This document shows positions 1 through 4,337 of a stretch of DNA of 5,301 bases, piece by piece. Numbering within the stretch: the stretch's first letter is position 1; the number at the start of each line of letters is the position of its first letter. Source of the DNA: Treponema sp. (GTDB taxonomy: Bacteria; Spirochaetota; Spirochaetia; Treponematales; Breznakiellaceae); NCBI GenBank assembly GCA_031259035.1, contig JAIRLZ010000190.1, forward strand, positions 1-5,301, written 5' to 3'. The position numbers and the translations under genes are program-made. A model generated the notes under the pieces. That model saw nothing but the letters and a program-made list of their open reading frames with translations, had not been told where the DNA came from and did not search any database.

Positions 1-13
1 GCGGAAACCGCCA

Positions 14-30
14 AGAAAACGAAGTTTTCT
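14..30. repeat. Short perfect hairpin
   Basis: AGAAAAC (14-20) and GTTTTCT (24-30) form a perfect 7-bp inverted repeat around the triloop GAA. It is the first clear member of the row of hairpins at the left end. Confidence 0.5.
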
Positions 31-35
31 CGCAG

Positions 36-49
36 CCCCTTTATCGGGG
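36..49 (+). terminator. Weak terminator-like hairpin on the plus strand
   Basis: CCCC (36-39), a 6-nt loop and GGGG (46-49) are followed directly by TTTTTA on the plus strand, which imitates a small intrinsic terminator. The stem is only 4 bp, or 5 with a G-T pair, and the same GG and T run also forms the left arm of the larger hairpin at 48-87. No plus-strand gene ending here is visible, so the role is doubtful. Confidence 0.2.
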
Positions 50-87
50 TTTTTATGGCTTTTTTCAACGAAAAAACCATAAAAACC
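48..87. repeat. Long near-perfect stem-loop (17 bp, one bulge)
   Basis: GGTTTTTATGG (48-58) pairs perfectly with CCATAAAAACC (77-87). After a single unpaired C59, TTTTTT (60-65) pairs with AAAAAA (71-76) around the 5-nt loop CAACG. This is the strongest secondary structure in the window. No T-tract follows it on either strand, so it is not a standard intrinsic terminator. It could be part of a structured RNA or a mobile-element end. Confidence 0.6.
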
Positions 88-93
88 TACAAG

Positions 94-143
94 CGCAACA
101 GGCTGCTAGCTAGACTGAGGCGCGGAATGACCTAGCCGTTGCG
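94..143. repeat. Compound inverted repeat, possible structured RNA helix
   Basis: CGCAAC (94-99) pairs with GTTGCG (138-143). After one bulged A at 100 the helix continues with GGCT (101-104) and AGCC (134-137), giving a 10-bp stem closing a loop of about 29 nt that contains GCTAGCTAG. A stacked helix with a single bulge is more typical of a folded RNA than of a simple terminator, but I recognise no known RNA family. Confidence 0.4.
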
Positions 144-148
144 GAGGG

Positions 149-166
149 CGAGGGGCCTTAGCCTCG
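149..166. repeat. Short hairpin
   Basis: CGAGG (149-153) and CCTCG (162-166) form a 5-bp stem around an 8-nt loop. It directly follows the compound helix at 94-143. Confidence 0.35.
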
Positions 167-168
167 AA

Positions 169-191
169 GCGCAAGCAGGCTTGTCATGCGC
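169..191. repeat. Hairpin with internal asymmetric loop
   Basis: GCG (169-171) pairs with CGC (189-191), and CAAGC (172-176) pairs with GCTTG (179-183). Unpaired TCATG (184-188) is on one side and a 2-nt gap closes the end. A rival pairing is GCGCA (169-173) with TGCGC (187-191). It completes a row of helices from 94 to 191. Confidence 0.35.
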
Positions 192-225
192 AGTAAACCC
201 GTGTTTTTATTTCCATTGGGGGTTT

Positions 226-249
226 AATACCCCGCCCCTTGGGGCGGTT
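226..249. repeat. GC-rich palindromic repeat, copy 1
   Basis: The core CCGCCCC-TT-GGGGCGG (232-247) is a perfect 7-bp inverted repeat with a 2-nt centre, preceded by AATACC. It aligns without gaps to copy 2 at 312-335. The two differ at one base pair of the stem (both sides changed) and at the last two bases. An alternative pairing, GGGGT (219-223) with ACCCC (229-233), competes with it. It is probably a REP-like element repeated elsewhere in the genome; that last point is inference. Confidence 0.6.
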
Positions 250-255
250 AGAACT

Positions 256-283
256 GGGGGTGCGGGTTATTTTTTCCCCCGCA
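256..283. repeat. Hairpin spanning the methyltransferase stop codon
   Basis: TGCGGG (261-266) can pair with CCCGCA (278-283). Alternatively GGGGG (256-260) can pair with CCCCC (276-280). The loop contains the T-rich stretch that supplies the TAA stop at 269-267 on the minus strand. It sits between the two repeat copies and appears to be part of the same repetitive unit. Confidence 0.35.
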
Positions 284-2006
284 TACGCAAAGATTTCAAG
301 GAGAAATCTTCAATACCCCGCCGCTTGCGGCGGGGATTATTTATTTTTAACTTTATGATTTCCATGTTTTCAAGGCCGTCATTGTCAACAACTTTGACCG
401 CTATCGTGTGAATGCCGGTCTTGAATACCTGTATTTGTTTCCCTTCCTTGTCGATAATAATCGACGGCCTAAAACCTTTCTCCGCGTTGTAGGTAAAATC
501 CCAGCTATAAAATTCAATGCCGGCGGCGCTTTGCCCCGCTGCAACCAGTTCTATTTTCCGCCCGCCTTTCTCGTCCTTTTCCAATTCATTGATATGAACG
601 CCGATTGAAGGCTTCGTGGCTATGGGGATTATTTCTTCAACCGTTACCAGCTTTATGATGCGGTCTTCCTTGTTTTTCAGACGGGCGACTTCTTCAATAG
701 CTCCCTTGCCGAAAGAAAAAGCGATAATATACCCGATGGGCTTCTTCGCCGCGATGTTTTTATCAAGCAGTGTTTTGTCAAAACGCTGAAGCGCCGCGAC
801 AAAATTGTCTATGACATTGCGCCCGATATTGTCTGACCGCTTTACCTGTATCGACGTACCGTCGCCTGTCTTGCCGTCAAGCCCCATGTCTCCCCGCTGT
901 TTGGCGTTAGGCGTCCCGCCGAACTGCCGGACAATCCAAGCCTCAAACTGAAAAGCGTCCTTGTAACGGAGGGTGTCATAGTCGTATTTGTGAAGCTGCA
1001 CCGTGTAGGGGGAACTGAACAAGTCCGCCTGTTTCTGCAAGCGCAATTCGGTAACTTTTACCGCCATCGCCGACTGGTCGATGCCTATCCATTGCCGGCC
1101 CAGCCTGTCCGCGACGGCAATGGTCGTGCCGCCGCCCATAAACGGATCAAGAACAGTGTCGCCTTCGTTGCTGGCGCATTTGATAATTCTTTCTAATAAG
1201 GCTTCGGGCTTTTGCGTGGGGTAGCCTATGCGTTCTTCCCTGTTTCTGAAAACGCAGTTATCCCAAAAATTATTGACGCTGGAACCGGGCATCTCGTCAA
1301 GATAACGTTTTAGATACGGCCTGCCGTTAGTCGAAAAATAAATAAGCCCTTTGCGCTCAAATTCTTCCAGATGTTCTTTGGAATACGCCCAGTATCTACC
1401 AGCAGGCGGCCTGTAGTTATGCCACTCGAAGCTGGTATCCCCGCCCGGTTTAGCCGCGGACAGCTCCGATGCCTTAAAGCGCCTCCCGTCCGGATCGATC
1501 TTGTTATAAGCCGCGGCGACATAATCGCTTGTATACCGCTCAAACTGTGTGTTAAACGTAAACTGTTTAACATCTTTCGCGTAAAAAAAGATAATATCCG
1601 TAATCCGTCCAAAATGCTTTGCGCCCTGGCGCGCGTCGTTATGCGGATTGGATGACCGCTTCCACGATATTTCATTGATAAGATTATTCATGCCGAAAAG
1701 CTTGTCCAGAATATCAACACGAATATAAGCGTCGGCGTGCCAGTCGCAGTGCAGGAATATACTGCCTGTGGGCTTGAGGATACGGTGCATCTGTTCCACC
1801 CGCTCCTTGAGCCACGCGATATAGTGATCGACGCCACACGCCCAGCGGTCCTGAAAACTGCGGACTTCCCCCGTATCCCCCCAGATAACCTCGTAGTTGC
1901 GGTTGCTGAAAAACGGCGGATCAAGGTAGATGAGGTCAACGCTCTCCGCATCCATTGTTTTGAGGATTTCAAGGTTGTCGCCGAGGATGAGTTTATTTAC
2001 GGTCAT
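267..2006 (-). CDS. N6-adenine DNA methyltransferase fused to Mrr-like endonuclease and PKD-like domain
   Basis: This 579-residue modification-restriction fusion has three parts. Residues 1-330 are a beta-class N6_N4 methyltransferase: DLIYLDPPF (24-32) is catalytic motif IV, GYPTQKPEAL (261-270) is the typical segment before the SAM site, and DPFMGGGTT (287-295) is motif I. Having motif IV before motif I defines the beta order; DPPF favours adenine N6. Residues 110-255 probably include the target-recognition region. Residues ~350-462 form an Mrr-type PD-(D/E)XK domain: FEAWIVRQFGG, RGDMGLDG with D377, then IQVKRS with Q387 and K389, then GYIIAFSFGKGAIEEV. Residues ~490-556 look like a PKD beta-sandwich (IAVKVVDNDGLE). 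The last ~22 residues come from a palindromic repeat. The ATG at 2006 overlaps the upstream stop as ATGA and has a GGGAG ribosome site; the ATG at 2069 would lengthen the overlap without family support. It would methylate host DNA and cut unmodified or foreign DNA. The recognition sequence is not readable. Confidence 0.92.
   Translation of the reverse strand: MTVNKLILGDNLEILKTMDAESVDLIYLDPPFFSNRNYEVIWGDTGEVRSFQDRWACGVDHYIAWLKERVEQMHRILKPTGSIFLHCDWHADAYIRVDILDKLFGMNNLINEISWKRSSNPHNDARQGAKHFGRITDIIFFYAKDVKQFTFNTQFERYTSDYVAAAYNKIDPDGRRFKASELSAAKPGGDTSFEWHNYRPPAGRYWAYSKEHLEEFERKGLIYFSTNGRPYLKRYLDEMPGSSVNNFWDNCVFRNREERIGYPTQKPEALLERIIKCASNEGDTVLDPFMGGGTTIAVADRLGRQWIGIDQSAMAVKVTELRLQKQADLFSSPYTVQLHKYDYDTLRYKDAFQFEAWIVRQFGGTPNAKQRGDMGLDGKTGDGTSIQVKRSDNIGRNVIDNFVAALQRFDKTLLDKNIAAKKPIGYIIAFSFGKGAIEEVARLKNKEDRIIKLVTVEEIIPIATKPSIGVHINELEKDEKGGRKIELVAAGQSAAGIEFYSWDFTYNAEKGFRPSIIIDKEGKQIQVFKTGIHTIAVKVVDNDGLENMEIIKLKINNPRRKRRGIEDFSLKSLRMRGKK
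290..310. repeat. Perfect 8-bp hairpin inside the coding tail
   Basis: AAGATTTC (290-297) and GAAATCTT (303-310) are a perfect inverted repeat around a 5-nt loop. On the minus strand it encodes EDFSLKS near the C-terminus of the methyltransferase fusion. It lies directly beside the palindrome at 316-335, so the two form one compound repeat of about 46 bp. Confidence 0.5.
312..335. repeat. GC-rich palindromic repeat, copy 2 (inside the methyltransferase gene end)
   Basis: CCCCGCCGC-TT-GCGGCGGGG (316-335) is a perfect 9-bp inverted repeat with a 2-nt centre, preceded by AATA. Read on the minus strand it encodes PRRKRRG, the start of the odd basic tail of the methyltransferase fusion. It is homologous to copy 1 at 226-249. 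Confidence 0.65.
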
Positions 2007-2449
2007 ATACGTGAACTCCCGCTTAAAAGGTCGTAGGTATGCGATGATTTTACCACTCTCAGCGTACACCCTTTATGCTTTCTGAAAAATCTATCCTGCG
2101 CGTTTTGAAACCTGCTGAAGACGGGATTCCCGGTTACTACCGCATAAGCCTTTTTTTCATATTGCGCAAGCGGCGTCTTTACCATCTCGTTATCTAGTGT
2201 CGCGGACAACTGTTTTATCGCCGTTTCAACTTTGTTCCCTTTCATCTCGACAAACACAGCCTTTTTTATTTTAACGCACAATAAAAGGTAATCGCATTTT
2301 TTAACCGTATTGTCGGTTATGACACAGCCGTCAATGCTGATTTTCGCCACTGTTTCTTTACTGCCGTTATAAAATGTGATTTCAGTACGCTTTTCTTTAC
2401 AGACGATGAGCGGCCTCTTATCCTCAAATTCACGGCATTCTTCAAACAT
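2003..2449 (-). CDS. Small PD-(D/E)XK nuclease-like protein, ATPase partner
   Basis: This 148-residue protein belongs to no named family that I can state. It begins MFEECREFED. The middle reads KKCDYLLLCV (51-60), then AVFVEMKG (64-71), then AIKQL (77-81). The order D53 - E68-x-K70 on predicted strands, followed by a helix with glutamine, fits the active-site pattern of PD-(D/E)XK nucleases; this is a motif-level inference. Six cysteines (C5, C17, C42, C52, C58, C128) are visible but form no CxxC pair. The frame is open further, to an ATG at 2659, but those 70 extra residues lie wholly antisense-free over the ATPase 3' end and look like an out-of-frame shadow. The ATG at 2449 overlaps the ATPase stop by 8 nt (ATGTTTGA) with AAGG about 10 nt upstream, which indicates translational coupling and probably matched amounts of the two proteins. 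Its stop overlaps the methyltransferase start. Alternative: a non-nucleolytic accessory or sensor subunit. Confidence 0.75.
   Translation of the reverse strand: MFEECREFEDKRPLIVCKEKRTEITFYNGSKETVAKISIDGCVITDNTVKKCDYLLLCVKIKKAVFVEMKGNKVETAIKQLSATLDNEMVKTPLAQYEKKAYAVVTGNPVFSRFQNAQDRFFRKHKGCTLRVVKSSHTYDLLSGSSRI
2016..2020 (-). promoter_or_regulatory. Ribosome binding site of the methyltransferase fusion gene
   Basis: GGGAG on the minus strand, 9 nt before the ATG at 2006, lies inside the 3' end of the small nuclease-like gene. It is the best Shine-Dalgarno match in the cassette and decides the start at 2006 rather than the further upstream ATG at 2069. Together with the ATGA overlap it supports coupled translation. 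Confidence 0.65.
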
Positions 2450-3683
2450 TGTTACCAGCCTTGCCGCCGTCAAATTCAATATCCTGCAATGTGTTAAAGA
2501 TTTCCATGATGCTTTCCGAAACACGGTCGATGGCATCGGCGTTGATAAGATGAGTCTCCTCATCAATAATGCTCGCCGCCCTGCCGCCTTCCAGTGAGTA
2601 AGCGGAAAAATGCTCAATATCAATGTGCATGGATTCGGGGATTTCTTTGCATACCGCATCTTTCAGGCCGGGGTTCTGTTTCACCAGATTGCCCGCCTTG
2701 ATAAGATTGTTGAAAGCCGCAAGCATATACGGGCTGTGGGTGGTAATGGCAAATGTAACTTCATGCTTGGCGTTATACCACAAAAAACTGATGAGCCGGC
2801 TTATTTGTTCCTGCGCGTCCGGGAAGAGATGGGCTTCGGGTTCCTCAACATAAATATTGGATATCTTATGGGAATCAAGATGTAAAGAAATGATATAGGC
2901 AAAAACAAGCGCCAGGGGCAAGGTTTCCTGCTGGCCGGATGACAGGAACTCAGGGGTAACTTTTTTGCCGTCAGCAAGCCGCAGCAGACTCTCCGAATAC
3001 AGATACTCGCCTTTCAGAATCGATCGTATAAGCGTCAGCGCTTCCGTCGGGATGTTACATTCAGTCTGCTTTATATCTTCATAGAAAACGCCAAATTCCA
3101 CGAGGAAGGGATCAATATTATTATTGTTACGTAAAAACTTAAAAAGGTTCTTTTGAAGCAAAGAGAAAAAAGATCTTCCCGCCGGAATAAAAATATTATC
3201 AATAAACAGACATCTAGAGCTTTTGTTTGATAATAACTTCAAAATTTTTTGAGTTCTATCAAACTTATCATCATTAAATTCAATCATGTTCCGGGGCGAT
3301 GGTTTTATATATTGAGCTATTGCTAGAAATCTTTGATTAAGATATATCTCTAATTTCTCTTTTTTCCTTTTCTTGATCCCAAATTCTTTTTTTAATCCTC
3401 GGTGATATTCTATATAAAAGTCCTCTTTTTCCCAATAGGATTTTGGAAAAAATGATTCAAACTTATCAGCTAACGTTATATAAAAATCAGAGGCTTTTTT
3501 CGAGGTATCGGTAGTAAAATAATAAAGCACAACTTCATCAAAAATCGTCCTGAAAAAATACAACAATTTCGCGCAGAGACTTTTCCCAGCGGACTGCGGG
3601 CCGATGATGACCAGAAAATCCTTGACTTCAATATCAATATCCTCCAAGCAGAGGAAATTCTTCACTATCAATCTTTCATTCAT
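2442..3683 (-). CDS. ABC/OLD-type AAA ATPase (AAA_21-like), ATPase of a putative defence module
   Basis: This is a 413-residue ATPase of the SMC/ABC-like class used in defence modules. From the chosen start, the Walker A is GPQSAGKS (residues 28-35). An ABC signature-like LSSGQQE lies at 247-253, Walker B IYVEEPEAHLFP at 277-288, and an H-loop (switch histidine) AITTHSPYML at 312-321. IPAGRSFF (166-173) is typical of these ATPases. No TOPRIM or other nuclease domain follows the ATPase core, unlike full OLD proteins, so catalysis would come from a partner. The frame is open to an ATG at 3758, but that would overlap tetR by 44 nt and add 25 residues of unlike composition. The ATG at 3683 puts MNERLIVKNF directly before the first strand as in relatives, although the ribosome site (GTGGCG) is weak. 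The stop TGA overlaps the next gene's ATG region by 8 nt. Residues ~48-187 are encoded by DNA of only about 29% GC. Confidence 0.9.
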   Translation of the reverse strand: MNERLIVKNFLCLEDIDIEVKDFLVIIGPQSAGKSLCAKLLYFFRTIFDEVVLYYFTTDTSKKASDFYITLADKFESFFPKSYWEKEDFYIEYHRGLKKEFGIKKRKKEKLEIYLNQRFLAIAQYIKPSPRNMIEFNDDKFDRTQKILKLLSNKSSRCLFIDNIFIPAGRSFFSLLQKNLFKFLRNNNNIDPFLVEFGVFYEDIKQTECNIPTEALTLIRSILKGEYLYSESLLRLADGKKVTPEFLSSGQQETLPLALVFAYIISLHLDSHKISNIYVEEPEAHLFPDAQEQISRLISFLWYNAKHEVTFAITTHSPYMLAAFNNLIKAGNLVKQNPGLKDAVCKEIPESMHIDIEHFSAYSLEGGRAASIIDEETHLINADAIDRVSESIMEIFNTLQDIEFDGGKAGNNV

Positions 3684-3714
3684 ATATATACGCCACATCA
3701 CTTTTGCGCCGCAA

Positions 3715-4314
3715 TCAGCGGCAGTCCGCCAACTGCCGCAACAAAACACTCGCCGCATGCTTTATATCTTCACAAGATCGCGTATGGAGGACTGTCATAC
3801 GGAAAACCGCGGCTTCCAGCAGTCCGTAAAGAATTTCGTTGATGTCTTTTACTAGAATAGCGCGGAATTCTCCTTTTTTCTTGCCCTCAATGACAATGCT
3901 CGAAAGAATATGACGCAGCCGTATGGTTCTGCGCCGGACGTATTTTTCAGGATCGTTGTTGTTTCCGGCAAGACTTTGCAGATAATCAAGGATCGCGGTG
4001 AGAAGCCGCTGGTTTCCCATAATCTTATCTATGATGCAATCGAAAATTGATATGAGCCGTTCGCTGTAACTTTGTTCGGCATTTTTATTGAGTTTTTGAA
4101 TGTCAGCTTCAAGATCGTCCAGCAGTTGTTTTATGCTGTAATTAAATATTTCTTTTTTATTCTTAAAATAGATGTACAGGCTTGTACGGGTGATGGCGCA
4201 CCTGTCCGCGATTTTTTGAAAAGTCGTATTCTCAAACCCCTGCTCAATAAACACATCAAGCACTTTGCCAAGTATTTCTTTACACCGTTTTTCATGTTCT
4301 ACCGTGATGGACAT
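3715..4314 (-). CDS. TetR/AcrR family transcriptional regulator
   Basis: This 199-residue protein has the usual TetR length and layout. An N-terminal DNA-binding domain covers roughly residues 12-58, with the helix-turn-helix around TFQKIADRCAITRTSLYIYF and the typical following KNKKEIF. An all-helical ligand/dimerisation domain follows. No particular effector can be read from the C-terminal half. The ATG at 4314-4312 is the natural start, because the HTH begins about 10 residues later. It lies 7 nt after the stop of the RNA methyltransferase gene, with only a weak GAG-type ribosome site. The stop is TGA at 3717-3715, 31 nt before the preferred ATPase start, so it is probably co-transcribed with the downstream cassette. 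Inference: it may repress itself and that cassette. No transporter gene, the usual TetR target, is visible in the window. The alternative is that it is a bystander regulating something outside. Confidence 0.93.
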   Translation of the reverse strand: MSITVEHEKRCKEILGKVLDVFIEQGFENTTFQKIADRCAITRTSLYIYFKNKKEIFNYSIKQLLDDLEADIQKLNKNAEQSYSERLISIFDCIIDKIMGNQRLLTAILDYLQSLAGNNNDPEKYVRRRTIRLRHILSSIVIEGKKKGEFRAILVKDINEILYGLLEAAVFRMTVLHTRSCEDIKHAASVLLRQLADCR

Positions 4315-4320
4315 ACACTC

Positions 4321-4337
4321 ATCATACCATATCGTAT
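4321..4337 (-). promoter_or_regulatory. Possible TetR operator overlapping a -10-like box
   Basis: On the minus strand, the last codons of the RNA methyltransferase gene contain ATACGATATGGTAT (4337-4324). This is an imperfect 14-bp palindrome with 6 of 7 pairs matching. It overlaps TATGAT (4326-4321), which matches the sigma-70 -10 consensus at 5 of 6 positions. The -35 position 17 nt upstream (TTACTT) is poor. The -10-like box sits only 6 nt before the tetR ATG, so a transcript from it would be nearly leaderless. Many TetR proteins bind short palindromes at their own promoter, so the position is suggestive. The site is short, AT-rich and inside coding sequence, so chance is a real alternative. 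Confidence 0.25.

Larger units (their letters stand above)
1..266. other. Gene-free, palindrome-rich region downstream of the defence cassette
   Basis: No credible protein gene is seen here. The one open frame on the plus strand (139-411) is low-complexity, runs antisense into the methyltransferase gene and has no homologous look. The stretch is instead packed with consecutive inverted repeats: 1-11 (GCGG-AAA-CCGC, perhaps cut by the edge), 14-30, 36-49, 48-87, 94-143, 149-166, 169-191, 219-233 and 232-247. Such density suggests either a structured RNA or a cluster of repetitive palindromic elements. No classical hairpin plus T-tract terminator for the minus-strand operon is obvious. Confidence 0.5.

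Noticed and set aside
36..87. Intrinsic terminator for the minus-strand operon
   Set aside because: The hairpins are present, but no T-tract follows them on the minus strand. Only a weak plus-strand terminator-like form exists.
1..200. Known ribozyme, riboswitch, tmRNA or tRNA
   Set aside because: I looked for hammerhead core, c-di-GMP riboswitch-like and tRNA-like signatures and found none. Only generic helices are visible.
226..335. CRISPR array
   Set aside because: There are only two related palindromic units, without regular repeats and spacers and without cas genes.
139..411. Plus-strand open frame of 90 codons at the left end
   Set aside because: It runs through the palindromic repeats and antisense to the methyltransferase gene end, has no recognisable domain and no clear ribosome site.
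2450..2659. Extended N-terminus of the small nuclease-like protein
   Set aside because: It would lie entirely over the ATPase 3' end in another frame and looks non-protein-like. The coupled ATG at 2449 is better.
3684..3758. Extended N-terminus of the ATPase
   Set aside because: It overlaps the tetR 3' end and adds a cysteine/tryptophan-rich segment unlike ATPase starts. MNERLIVKNF is the natural beginning.
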